Source: Desulfobotulus mexicanus
Lineage (GTDB): Bacteria > Desulfobacterota > Desulfobacteria > Desulfobacterales > ASO4-4
Reading direction: 5' to 3'
NCBI RefSeq assembly: GCF_006175995.1
Contig: NZ_VDMB01000017.1
Location: 50,149 to 82,303 of the forward strand
Length of the DNA stretch: 32,155 nucleotides
Shown: positions 1-8,406 of the stretch, one piece after another
Numbering within the stretch: position 1 is the stretch's first letter
How the letters are laid out: each line of letters opens with the position of its first letter
The notes under the pieces: model-generated
Told to the model about the DNA's origin: nothing
The model's input: the letters and a program-made list of their open reading frames with translations, nothing else
The model's database searches: none
Position numbers and translations under genes: made by a program

Positions 1-1
1 T

Positions 2-1672
2 GGCAGGGCCAGCCGTCTGCTGCGCCTTCAGGAGATGATCCGGCCCCTGCCCGAAGACCCGGCCTTTGCCCCTGAACAGCAAGGCTACGCAGAAGCCAGA
101 AGCCGCATCTCCATGCTGGATACCCGTACCGTCCGTTTTCCGGAACATCTGCTTCTCACGGGGGCCACGGGTACCCTGGGAGTGGATCTTCTCAAAGAAC
201 TCCTCTCGGAAACATCCGCCCGCATCACAGCCCTGATAAGGGCCGGATCTACGGAAGAGGGAAGAAAACGCCTTGCCTCCATCTATCACCAGCGTTTTCA
301 GGAGGATATCAGCCTTCTTGCCGGAGACAGACTGAGGGTGCTGCCTGCGGATCTGGAGAAAGGATATTTCGGCATGGACGAAGCCTCCTTTACGGCCCTT
401 GCCATGGACGTGGATGCCATACTGCATTCCGCTGCCCTCACCCGCCATTATGGTGCATGGGAGGAATTTGCGGAAGCCAATGTGGACAGTGTCCGCCATA
501 TCATGGATTTTGCCAAAACAGGCAAGGACAAGGAGCTGCACCATGTCTCCACCACTTCCATAGCAGCGGGCAAGGTGGAAGGCCGCAGCCGCATGCTGTT
601 TTCTGAACTGGATCTGGATAAGGGACAAAGGGCCGATAACTTCTATGTAAAATCCAAATTTGAGGCGGAAAAACTCCTGCATGGGGCCCGGAAGGAAGGG
701 CTTGCCGTCCGAATTTACAGGGCAGGCAACATTACCTGCGATTCCCTTACCGGGGCCCTGCAGCGCAATGTGGAAGACAACGCCTTTTACCAGCAGGTGA
801 GGGCCTATGTGAACCTTGGAGCCGCACCGGACATGATGGATACCCGCAACATGACCTTTGTGGATCAGGCGGCAAAGGCCATCGTACTTCTCATGGGCAG
901 ACCGGGACTTTCCGGCCAGACCTTCCACATCCAGAATCCCCTTCTGCTCCAACTCTCCACAGCCCTTGCCGACCCGGCTCTGGAACTTTCCTGCCAGGCC
1001 ACATCCTTTAGGGATTTCATTTCCTTTGTGGCAGATCATGCGGGACATAAGGGCTTTGAAGAATACGTGGAACGCCTGCTGCTCCATTCGGGATGGCAGG
1101 ACTGGCTGCAGAATCCAGCCCAGACTGCCGCAGAAATCCGTGCGGACCGCACCGCAGACATTCTTTCCCTTCTGGGCTTTACCTGGAAAACACCGGGCCC
1201 AGATGATCTCAGGGGCTTTATCCGCCATGCCCTGAAAGACCGCATACGCATGCTGCAAGCACTTGCCCCCTTCTCTTCCCTGAAGGAAGAAAGTCTCTTT
1301 ACACTGGCCTGCCGCATGAAACCGGAATCCTTTGGCGGAGAAGATCGGCTTCAGACCGAAGGCCAGCCCATAGATGCCCTGCGATTTGTCATGGATGGTA
1401 TTGTGGAAACCTACCGACACAACCGCAGCGGCTGGATCGGCACCGTTCGGGTAGCCGGTCCCGGAGCCTGCACAGGGGAAGAGGCCCTGCCACCGGGCAG
1501 AAATCCCGGAGCAGGCAGTACGGTGGAAGCCATAGAACCTGTCTTTGCCTTCTCCGTATCCCTTGAAGACATGCGCAGTCTCATCCGAAAAGACCCGGAT
1601 CTTGGGTTCATGCTGCTGGAAATAGCCTCAGGGAAGAATGATCAGGCGGAAAGGCTTTTTGTGGCGGTGTAA
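2..1672 (+). CDS. Thioester reductase-like NAD(P)-binding protein with C-terminal cNMP-binding-like domain (5' incomplete)
   Basis: The frame is open to the left edge of the window. The first ATG (35) has AGGAG abutting it with no spacing, so the real start is probably upstream. After a short linker comes a Rossmann domain of the NAD_binding_4/thioester reductase type: a TGATGTLG nucleotide loop at about residues 43-50 counted from that ATG, then an SDR-like FYVKSKFEAE stretch (Tyr-x3-Lys) near 210. Such domains reductively release or reduce acyl thioesters from CoA or carrier proteins. The last ~130 residues resemble a cyclic-nucleotide-binding beta-roll (PFSSLKEESLFTLA, then GACTGEEAL), which suggests ligand control. 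The missing upstream part could be an adenylation or carrier module. It ends 2 nt from the convergent neighbour with no terminator between. The substrate is unknown. Confidence 0.8.
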   Translation, partial: GRASRLLRLQEMIRPLPEDPAFAPEQQGYAEARSRISMLDTRTVRFPEHLLLTGATGTLGVDLLKELLSETSARITALIRAGSTEEGRKRLASIYHQRFQEDISLLAGDRLRVLPADLEKGYFGMDEASFTALAMDVDAILHSAALTRHYGAWEEFAEANVDSVRHIMDFAKTGKDKELHHVSTTSIAAGKVEGRSRMLFSELDLDKGQRADNFYVKSKFEAEKLLHGARKEGLAVRIYRAGNITCDSLTGALQRNVEDNAFYQQVRAYVNLGAAPDMMDTRNMTFVDQAAKAIVLLMGRPGLSGQTFHIQNPLLLQLSTALADPALELSCQATSFRDFISFVADHAGHKGFEEYVERLLLHSGWQDWLQNPAQTAAEIRADRTADILSLLGFTWKTPGPDDLRGFIRHALKDRIRMLQALAPFSSLKEESLFTLACRMKPESFGGEDRLQTEGQPIDALRFVMDGIVETYRHNRSGWIGTVRVAGPGACTGEEALPPGRNPGAGSTVEAIEPVFAFSVSLEDMRSLIRKDPDLGFMLLEIASGKNDQAERLFVAV

Positions 1673-1674
1673 AA

Positions 1675-2727
1675 TCACAGCCCCTGAAATTCAAAGGGTT
1701 CGGATACAATAAAATGCCCAAGGGCATTCCCGGCATAAACCTGCCCTGCGTCCAGAGGGAGCTTCCTGACGGGTTTTCCAGCCGTAAAATCCACCTGATT
1801 CATGTCCACCCAGAGAATGTTTGGCGTCAGTACGTTTTCAAAAAAATAAATCAGGCGTTTCTGATCCGCCACAACCCGCCAGCGGGTACTTGAAATATGG
1901 GGCTGTCCTTCCGTGGATATGCCATAGGGAACCGAAACATTACGGATAACGCTGAACACACTGGCCACGGCAAGGTGAGGATTGCTGGTTTGCGGGATTG
2001 CATTGATATAGTACGACGCCCGCACAAAACGGTCTGCTGCCCGGTTGCTGCCGGGAAGGAAGATGGTGCCGGGAATATTCTCCCAATAGCCTTTGATTGC
2101 CAGCTGATCCTTGAACAGCGGATCATTGGTCATTACCTGATGTGAGGAATCGTGGTGAATCACCAGTCTGCCCTCGACATATTCAAGAATGGCACTGTCG
2201 CCAGAGGCATCGGATATGGAAAGATGTACCGTGGTAAACTTGTCCGTTCCGGGAATAAAGTCGGTGACAACAACAAACGCCTCTTTCCCCAGAGATGCAA
2301 CGGCTTCCTTTACCGTGGCAAAATTATCGAGCACATACTGCGCCCATGCCGCAATGGTCAGCCCTGTTTTTCTTCCTTTCTTATCAAAAGGGGGGTATTC
2401 AGACTGAACCAGCCAGAGCATATTGGCAACCAGTCCTTTTTCATTCATGCCGTCCGGCGTTGAAATATCCCATGAACTGGTAGCAATGCTGCCGTAGCGG
2501 GACACCCACTTGAGGGAATTCGGCCCCACCTGACCACTCCGCTCCATGCCTCTGGGAAAGAGCCACAAATTGGGAGGAATATCAATGGAAAAATCCATGG
2601 TTCTTCCAGTGAGGACCGTCTGTTCGGGTCCGATGTATACAACCCGCGTACAGGCGTAGGCATCAGCAGCAAGGGCAAGGGAGCTGAAGATCATCAAAGC
2701 AGCCCACAGATTCATCATTTTTCTCAT
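1675..2727 (-). CDS. Secreted linear amide C-N hydrolase (choloylglycine hydrolase/penicillin acylase family)
   Basis: This is a 350-residue Ntn hydrolase that cleaves non-peptide amide bonds; family substrates include bile salts, penicillin V and acyl-homoserine lactones. The start at 2727 is chosen because AAGGAA lies correctly upstream and because it gives a signal peptide (MRKMMNLWAALMIFSS...). That peptide ends at AYA just before CTRVVY, so signal cleavage would expose the catalytic N-terminal Cys. Other family residues are visible: R and D in GRTMDF, Asn in DGMNEKGL, Asn in MTNDP and Arg in DRFVRA. A longer frame to 2859 exists but would bury the signal peptide. The protein is expected in the periplasm or outside the cell. 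The natural substrate cannot be told from sequence. Confidence 0.85.
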   Translation of the reverse strand: MRKMMNLWAALMIFSSLALAADAYACTRVVYIGPEQTVLTGRTMDFSIDIPPNLWLFPRGMERSGQVGPNSLKWVSRYGSIATSSWDISTPDGMNEKGLVANMLWLVQSEYPPFDKKGRKTGLTIAAWAQYVLDNFATVKEAVASLGKEAFVVVTDFIPGTDKFTTVHLSISDASGDSAILEYVEGRLVIHHDSSHQVMTNDPLFKDQLAIKGYWENIPGTIFLPGSNRAADRFVRASYYINAIPQTSNPHLAVASVFSVIRNVSVPYGISTEGQPHISSTRWRVVADQKRLIYFFENVLTPNILWVDMNQVDFTAGKPVRKLPLDAGQVYAGNALGHFIVSEPFEFQGL

Positions 2728-2961
2728 TGCATTTTTCCTTTCATAAGGGGAAAGCCCACTGGCACAATTGGAGGGCAGCGGAATTGCCGCGCGCCATACA
2801 CTCAAAAAAGCTCGATAATGGGTAAAAGGAAAGCTCCTCAGATTTATAATATACTCCAAGCGGTCAACCGTGAAACATTAATGGGTTTTCTGTATCGTTT
2901 CAAGACTGCCCCATGTATCAAGAATGACCACGCAGAGTATAATACGGCCTTCCGTCAGCAA

Positions 2962-4809
2962 TCAGAGCCTAAGCTCCGTTTTACCCATCTTTTCCTTGAG
3001 AAAGGGAACATAGGCCATGTCGGTCTTTAAGATATGGGTATTGAGCCAGTCTTTGAGAAAATCCATGAGATCCATGGTGACCGTCGCCTTTCCGCTCTCA
3101 AAATCCTTCTGAATCCCCACAACCCTTGCCACAAGATCCCTGTGAACCTTACTGTGGGACCGGCTTTCCGGGTATCCGTATCTGGCAAAAAGCTCTTCCT
3201 CATAGGCAAAATGGGTTACGGTGTAGTCTGCAAGCTGTTTGAGAATACCTCCCAGCTCAGCGGTCCCCTTTTGAAGCCGCATTGCCTTGTGAAGAAGATT
3301 GATCAGGCGCACAAGTTCTCTGTGCTGGTCATCAATGGTCTTGATGGATGTGGCAAGGCGTGAACTCCATGGCATCAGCTCCGGTATGTCCGACGCCTTC
3401 AGTCCGGAGTCAAGACCTCCGGCCTTCTCTTTATTGGATACCCTGAAAACGGCGATCATTTCCCTGAGATTTGAAGCCAGAAGATCCAGATCCTTTGCGC
3501 TGATACTCATATGGCTGGACCGGCCGGACATTTCTGCGGCCACCGTATCCACGGTTGCAATGTCCCTTGCAATTTCCGATGCCACAAGGGAGCTCTGGGC
3601 AACATTCTCATTCACTTCCCGGATACCGATGGAAGCCTGATCAATGTTTTCAGCCACCTCCGATGCCCTTGATGACTGCTCATCCACGGAAAGAACAATC
3701 TCGTGGACTATCTGATCCACCTGAGAAATCACCTGAGAGATGGTTCCTACCTCCTCTACGGTCTCACGGGTGGATGACTGGATGCCCCCTATCTTTTCAC
3801 GGATAATGCGGGTGGCATCCGCCGTCTGATCCGCCAGCTTCTTGATTTCTCCGGCAACAACGGCAAAGCCCTTGCCGTATTCGCCAGCACGCGCCGCCTC
3901 TATGGTGGCATTGAGGGCCAGAAGATTGGTCTGCTCCGCAATTTCCGTTATCAGCTCCGTTACATTGCCAATTTCCTGAGCCGCTGCACCCAGCGTGCCG
4001 ACCTTATCGGAAACCACATCCACCTGATTTCTGGCCTGGGTCGATATTTCAAGGGCTTCCCTGCAGTTCCCCGCCACTCCTGAAATATTGACCTGCATCT
4101 GGGCAGCGGCTTCTGCCACCATGGCAATATTGGTGGAAGCTTCCTCGCTGGCCGCAGCCACCGTATGCATACTGGTGTTCATTTCTTCTGCTGCCGCAGC
4201 CACGGAATTGGAACGGCGGTGCAGGTCCGATGCCTCCCCCTCCATTTCAGCAGACACCATGGCAACCTCTGAGGATGCAGCAGCAATACTCTGGGTTTTT
4301 CCTCCGACACTCATGATGATTTCATCAAGGGTGGCCACAAAAAGATCAAATCCCGCCGAAAGGCTGCCGATTTCATCCTCTCTCACAAGCCCCATTCGAA
4401 CGGTGAGGTCCCGCTCTTTTCCTTTGATGGCCTTGCGAAGGCTGGCATTCAGTTCTCTGACGGGTGTAAGAAAAATACGATTGAAAAGAAAGCCCATGGC
4501 AAGCATGACAAAGAGCAGGCTGGCTGCAGCAGCAAGAACCATCCGCCCCAGCATCCCGTGGGAAAGGGTATGGGGAATGGCACGGATATCCTTCTGAAGC
4601 CCTTCCAGTAAGGCTCTGGTATCCGCATTCACAGAAACGGAATCCATGGCCTGAACCTGCGCTGCCATGGCTTCGGCAATGCGGGTGCTGTCATGGATCT
4701 GGACACTGCGAAAGGCCCACAGCATAAAAATCAGGGCCAGAATCACCACCAGCAGGAGCGATCCTGCAATTTTAACATCCAGACTTTTTTTAACCAGCGA
4801 TGCAACCAT
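2962..4809 (-). CDS. Methyl-accepting chemotaxis protein with C-terminal bacteriohemerythrin domain
   Basis: This 615-residue chemoreceptor has TM1 at about 13-32, a short periplasmic helix, TM2 near 90-110, a HAMP domain, and then a long coiled-coil signalling domain with the family tip [15 protein letters not shown]. From about residue 478 there is a full hemerythrin four-helix domain. All seven di-iron ligands can be placed: His496, His533, Glu537, His552, His556, His592 and Asp597. Hemerythrin-tailed receptors (the DcrH type) sense O2 or redox, so this one likely steers the cell away from oxygen through CheA/CheW. The start at 4809 has GAGG about 8 nt upstream; an ATG at 4857 with AAGGGA is the alternative. 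No che genes lie nearby. Confidence 0.93.
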   Translation of the reverse strand: MVASLVKKSLDVKIAGSLLLVVILALIFMLWAFRSVQIHDSTRIAEAMAAQVQAMDSVSVNADTRALLEGLQKDIRAIPHTLSHGMLGRMVLAAAASLLFVMLAMGFLFNRIFLTPVRELNASLRKAIKGKERDLTVRMGLVREDEIGSLSAGFDLFVATLDEIIMSVGGKTQSIAAASSEVAMVSAEMEGEASDLHRRSNSVAAAAEEMNTSMHTVAAASEEASTNIAMVAEAAAQMQVNISGVAGNCREALEISTQARNQVDVVSDKVGTLGAAAQEIGNVTELITEIAEQTNLLALNATIEAARAGEYGKGFAVVAGEIKKLADQTADATRIIREKIGGIQSSTRETVEEVGTISQVISQVDQIVHEIVLSVDEQSSRASEVAENIDQASIGIREVNENVAQSSLVASEIARDIATVDTVAAEMSGRSSHMSISAKDLDLLASNLREMIAVFRVSNKEKAGGLDSGLKASDIPELMPWSSRLATSIKTIDDQHRELVRLINLLHKAMRLQKGTAELGGILKQLADYTVTHFAYEEELFARYGYPESRSHSKVHRDLVARVVGIQKDFESGKATVTMDLMDFLKDWLNTHILKTDMAYVPFLKEKMGKTELRL

Positions 4810-4938
4810 GAATACCCGCCTCAGACATGAAGGGTTATACAAAAACAGAACCGCCATCGGTCCCTTTGCGAAAAAATCATCCAAACCAACGCCTGCACAG
4901 GTGGCAGAGTGCCTGATACAGGGGGGAGAATATGCTTT

Positions 4939-5376
4939 TTATTCGCCGATATCCTCGTTCCAGAGTGCAGAATTTTTTTTTATAAAATCTTTCATCTGCA
5001 AAATACAGCTTTCATCATTTAAAACTTCAACCTCAATGCCCCTTGATTGAAGGTAGTCTTCTGCGCCTTTGAAATTGATATTTTCTCCTATAACTATCTT
5101 TGGAATCTTATACAGCAATGCTGCACCGCTGCACATATCACAAGGGGACAGGGTTGTGTACAAAACAGAATTTTTATAATCTCTGGCAGTAAGCCTTCCT
5201 GCTTTTTCAATACAATCAATTTCCGCATGTAACACAGCACTTTCTTTCTGTACTCTCTGATTATACCCCCTTCCTTTTATTTCTCCGTTTACCACAAGAA
5301 CAGCACCGATTGGAATTCCGCCCTCTTCCAGACCTTTTTTAGCCTCATCGAAGGCTGCCTGCATAAATTTATCCAT
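4939..5376 (-). CDS. Yeast-type (FCY1-like) cytosine/nucleoside deaminase
   Basis: A 145-residue zinc deaminase of the CDA/dCMP superfamily. It resembles yeast Fcy1 rather than bacterial CodA (an amidohydrolase) or TadA. Recalled Fcy1 active-site residues align with a nearly constant offset: Asn39, His50, Glu52, Cys79 and Cys82 (PCDMC), Phe102 (GENINFK), then Trp139 and Asp142 in the C-terminal clamp, ending EDIGE as Fcy1 does. The expected reaction is cytosine to uracil in pyrimidine salvage. GAAGGA stands 7 nt before the ATG. The gene is clearly richer in A+T than its neighbours (poly-T runs near 4970-4985), which fits horizontal acquisition. A related small-base deaminase specificity cannot be excluded. 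Confidence 0.85.
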   Translation of the reverse strand: MDKFMQAAFDEAKKGLEEGGIPIGAVLVVNGEIKGRGYNQRVQKESAVLHAEIDCIEKAGRLTARDYKNSVLYTTLSPCDMCSGAALLYKIPKIVIGENINFKGAEDYLQSRGIEVEVLNDESCILQMKDFIKKNSALWNEDIGE

Positions 5377-5463
5377 ATTTTTCCTTCATTATACCCATTA
5401 GAGGGCAGGTTTTATAAGAGTCGGGTCTTCCAGAAAATCCATGCCTCAAAAGGGGGCAACGGA

Positions 5464-6468
5464 TCATTTTATGCCCATGAGAATACCTGATTCTGTGGGG
5501 CCTTTATAAGGCAGGCGACGGATCTCAGAAGCCCCTGCGTTTTCAAGCATCTCCCGGATTTCTGACTCGGAATAGGATTGTCCGCCATCCGTTGCCACTA
5601 ACATATTGATGCTGAAGAGAGCTGCAAAGAGCGGGGCTGTGCGCAGATCTTCAAGGATGAAATCATGGATGAAAATGCGGCCTCCGGGTTTTAAAGCTGA
5701 CATGGCCTTTACAACAAGCCTTTGGGCATCTTCCGGATTCTCCCCATGGAGAATGTGGGAAATCCATACAGCATCAAAAGCTTCCGGTTCTGCCACACTG
5801 TCCGTGTGAAAATTGAAATCTTTAAAAGCCATGCGCCCTTCAAGGCCATAGCGGGCAATGATTTTTTCCGCAAAGGGTCTTGTGGTGGGCAGATCATAGA
5901 CATCTGCCGTCAGATCCTTGTTTTCCATACAGAAATGAATGGCAAAGGTTCCCGGCCCTCCGCCAAAATCCAGAAGACGGCGGCATCCGGAAAGATCAAG
6001 GGCCTTTGCAACGCCCGGTGCGGTGGCAGAAGCGATGTTGAACATCCCCATGAGAAAACTTTCCCGCTCTGCTTCTTCCGTAACACCGTCAAGGCTGCTG
6101 TCAACGGGTTTTCCCGAAAGAACCGACTCGGACATGCGGTTCCAGGAATCCATGAGAAAGTGGTGGTGCAGAATCATGTAACCCACATAGGCGGGGGCAT
6201 CCTTCACCAGAAAGGCCTCCGCAGCCGGGGTGTTGGCATAAAGGCTGTCTTTTTTTTCAAGAAGCTCCATGGCAGAAAGGGCATCCAGCAGGGCCACAAC
6301 TCCCCTGAGATCCCCCTTCATGGCATGGCAGAGATCTCTGGCACTTGCAGGGCCTTTGGAAAGAAGGGTAAAAATTTCCAGCTTCACCCCCGTATGCAGG
6401 GTGCAGACCTGCCAGTAGGAGCCCGAAAGGCGCAGAAGAGTGCCGGGATTCCAGGAAGATTCCGTCAT
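5464..6468 (-). CDS. SAM-dependent O-methyltransferase (family 2, acetylserotonin/hydroxyneurosporene OMT-like)
   Basis: A 334-residue methyltransferase. The N-terminal ~100 residues form the winged-helix dimerisation domain of plant-type and bacterial small-molecule O-methyltransferases. The SAM-binding motif I is LLDFGGGPGTF near residue 165-175, followed by an acidic strand (DVYDLP) and a downstream KPGGRIFIHDF strand. A strong AAGGAG sits just before the ATG. Family members methylate hydroxyl groups of aromatics, carotenoids or polyketides; some are C- or As-methyltransferases. The substrate is not identifiable here, and neither neighbour suggests a pathway. It is probably transcribed alone, since the gap to the deaminase downstream is 87 nt. 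Confidence 0.85.
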   Translation of the reverse strand: MTESSWNPGTLLRLSGSYWQVCTLHTGVKLEIFTLLSKGPASARDLCHAMKGDLRGVVALLDALSAMELLEKKDSLYANTPAAEAFLVKDAPAYVGYMILHHHFLMDSWNRMSESVLSGKPVDSSLDGVTEEAERESFLMGMFNIASATAPGVAKALDLSGCRRLLDFGGGPGTFAIHFCMENKDLTADVYDLPTTRPFAEKIIARYGLEGRMAFKDFNFHTDSVAEPEAFDAVWISHILHGENPEDAQRLVVKAMSALKPGGRIFIHDFILEDLRTAPLFAALFSINMLVATDGGQSYSESEIREMLENAGASEIRRLPYKGPTESGILMGIK

Positions 6469-6625
6469 GATGGTTCTCCTTTCTCAATCATTTGATTTGA
6501 TTCGTAATTATTCAGCACAATTTATTTCGAACTGCCAATGCTGTCATTGCAGCAGCTTCGTACTGTTGCAAGGCTCCGAGTCTATTTGAAAGTGACATTG
6601 CAATCGTTTCGGCAAGAAGCTCCCG

Positions 6626-6699
6626 AATCCGGCACTCAAGATCCCTAAACACTTTTGCTCCCGTAAAGGGCTTGAGCTTTTCAGCTTGAGTGCCGGATT
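6626..6699. repeat. 15-bp perfect inverted repeat with 44-nt spacer
   Basis: AATCCGGCACTCAAG at 6626-6640 is the exact reverse complement of CTTGAGTGCCGGATT at 6685-6699. The spacer also contains CTTGAG at 6671, a partial third copy of the arm. There is no T-run after the second arm, so this is not a classical terminator. It could be a small mobile-element remnant or a structured RNA. Confidence 0.6.
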
Positions 6700-6815
6700 G
6701 CGTCACGGGCAAATAGCCTGGAGCCTGTGCATCTGTCTTGCAGGTATGATATGAAAAAGCGTGCTGAACAGTTACAAATTATTGAAATTAAATGGCTATA
6801 TTTTACGATTGTGGC

Positions 6816-6840
6816 GGGCACCCGTAAAGGGTGCCCCTAC
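6816..6840 (-). repeat. REP-like GTAG hairpin, copy 1
   Basis: GGGCACCC (6816-6823) and GGGTGCCC (6829-6836) form a perfect 8-bp stem with a 5-nt loop, followed by CTAC. Read on the minus strand this is GTAG at the foot of a hairpin, the architecture recognised by REP-associated tyrosine transposases. It lies just downstream of the SelO stop. Confidence 0.6.
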
Positions 6841-6865
6841 AAAACAGGGGTCGTAAAAACCATCC

Positions 6866-6886
6866 ATAGGGGCAGATGATTCGCCC
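6866..6886 (+). repeat. REP-like hairpin, degenerate copy 2, inverted relative to copy 1
   Basis: ATAGGGGC at its left end and CGCCC at its right resemble the GTAGGGGC...GCCC family, but the stem is imperfect. It faces copy 1 across about 25 nt, so the two form an inverted pair as in REPIN/BIME units. Identification of this copy is weaker than for copies 1 and 3. Confidence 0.4.
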
Positions 6887-6894
6887 ACATCACC

Positions 6895-8364
6895 TCAGGT
6901 TCCGCAAAAAGTCCGATGCACAAGCTCATGGGGCTGCGGTGGATCAGCATAATTTTCAAAACCCGGCTGAGGATCAAAGGGCCGGGACAGCACATAGAGC
7001 AGGGTTTCAAAGGGCTTGAAGTCACCCCTGTCCTCTGCGGCCCGGATAACTTCCTCCACCCTGTGGTTACGGGGAATGAAAAGAGGATTCACCTTCCGCA
7101 TGGCTGCGGCACGCTGAACGCCATCGCCGTCTTCGGCATCCAGGCGATTCAGCCAGTCCCCCAGCCATGGACCGCAGGCCTCAGGTTCCCTGAAAAGGGC
7201 CGTGAACCCGGATACCCTTGCAGGGTCTTCTGCAATATCGCAGAGCTTACGGAAACTTAAAGTGAAATCAGCTCCCTGAGTATGCATAAGCTTTAATAAA
7301 GACTGAATCAGCTTTTCATCCCCTTCCCTTGCCTTAAAAAATCCGAGCTTCTGACCCATAGCAAAAAGCCAGTGGCGCTGGAAGACATCGGGAAAGGCCC
7401 CGAGAACAGCATTGGCCTGCTCCAGTTCTTCATCAGAAAAAAGCGGCAGAAGACTTTCCGCAAAACGCAGCAGATTCCAGTGGACAATCTGCGGCTGCCT
7501 TGCATAGGCGTATCTTCCTGCCTGATCAATGGAACTGAAAACCTTCATAGGATCATAGGCATCCATAAAGGCGCAGGGGCCAAAATCAATGGTTTCTCCG
7601 GAAAGGGCACAATTGTCCGTGTTCATCACACCATGGATAAAACCCACCTGCATCCATGATGCCACAAGGCTGGCCTGCCGCTCCATCACAGCCCGAAGCA
7701 GACCAACAGGCCCATCTCCTTCCATTGTCATCTCCGGGAAATGCCGTTTCATCACATAATCCGCCAGAATATGAAGGGCTTCCCTGTCTTTTTTTGCCGC
7801 AAAAAATTCAAAGGTTCCCACACGGATGTGGCTCAAGGCCACACGGGTAAGCACAGCACCGGGAAATTTTTTTTCCCGAAGCACCTCTTCTCCAGTCAGC
7901 ACCACGGCCAGAGACCGGGTGGCAGGGATACCAAGGGCATGCATGGCCTCCCCAAGGATATACTCCCGCAGCACAGGCCCCAGAGGCGCCCTGCCGTCTC
8001 CATTACGTGAAAAGGGGGTTGGGCCGGAACCCTTCAGCTGAATATCCCGGCGCAACCCGCCTTTGTCCACAATCTCTCCCAGCAGAATGGCCCGGCCATC
8101 CCCAAGCTGAGGCACAAAATGACCAAACTGATGCCCTGCATAGGCCATGGCCAGAGGCTCAGCACCTTCAGGTACCCGGTTGCCCGAAAGAATTTCTCCC
8201 CAGACTTCAGGAGAAAAGATCTCCCAGTGAAGCCCCAGATTCTCCAGAAGCCCCCGGTTTATTTTCATAAGCACAGGCTTTTTCACCGGAACCGGATGCT
8301 GAAAAACATAAAAACGGGAAGGCAGACGGGCATAGCTGTTGTCAAAGGGAATGGCTGAATCCAT
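6895..8364 (-). CDS. selO: Protein adenylyltransferase SelO (YdiU family)
   Basis: A 489-residue pseudokinase-fold enzyme that transfers AMP from ATP to Ser/Thr/Tyr of proteins, implicated in redox homeostasis in characterised homologues. Residues known to matter in Pseudomonas SelO can be placed here with a constant offset: Lys111 in QLKGSG, Glu134, Arg174, Arg181, then Asp250-Asn251 in MNTDN and the metal-binding Asp260 in IDFGP. The C-terminus FCGT carries the Cys found where eukaryotic SelO has selenocysteine. GGAG precedes the ATG. It lies 42 nt downstream of the nitronate monooxygenase gene on the same strand, so the two are probably co-transcribed. Length is normal for the family. Confidence 0.93.
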   Translation of the reverse strand: MDSAIPFDNSYARLPSRFYVFQHPVPVKKPVLMKINRGLLENLGLHWEIFSPEVWGEILSGNRVPEGAEPLAMAYAGHQFGHFVPQLGDGRAILLGEIVDKGGLRRDIQLKGSGPTPFSRNGDGRAPLGPVLREYILGEAMHALGIPATRSLAVVLTGEEVLREKKFPGAVLTRVALSHIRVGTFEFFAAKKDREALHILADYVMKRHFPEMTMEGDGPVGLLRAVMERQASLVASWMQVGFIHGVMNTDNCALSGETIDFGPCAFMDAYDPMKVFSSIDQAGRYAYARQPQIVHWNLLRFAESLLPLFSDEELEQANAVLGAFPDVFQRHWLFAMGQKLGFFKAREGDEKLIQSLLKLMHTQGADFTLSFRKLCDIAEDPARVSGFTALFREPEACGPWLGDWLNRLDAEDGDGVQRAAAMRKVNPLFIPRNHRVEEVIRAAEDRGDFKPFETLLYVLSRPFDPQPGFENYADPPQPHELVHRTFCGT

Positions 8365-8406
8365 GGGAAAGCTCCTGAGCCTCTGTAAGACCGTTAAACT
8401 GCAATT

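Larger units (their letters stand above)
6469..6894. other. Repeat-rich gap without a convincing gene
   Basis: This 426-nt stretch lies between the O-methyltransferase start and the SelO stop. It contains a perfect 15-bp inverted repeat and two GTAG-type hairpins listed separately. A 66-codon open frame on the minus strand (6512-6712) overlaps the inverted repeat and has no recognisable domain, so I do not call it a gene. The part 6730-6810 is AT-rich and shows nothing I can name. Confidence 0.5.

Noticed and set aside
2838-2880. TTGACC and TATTAT-like boxes upstream of the Ntn hydrolase on the minus strand
   Set aside because: Spacing is about 10-14 nt, too short for a sigma-70 promoter.
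5722-6495. A 257-codon plus-strand frame over the methyltransferase
   Set aside because: Antisense to a gene with clear SAM-binding motifs; no homology recognised.
6512-6712. A 66-codon minus-strand frame in the selO-methyltransferase gap
   Set aside because: It overlaps the 15-bp inverted repeat, has no clear ribosome site and no recognisable domain; more likely part of a repeat element.
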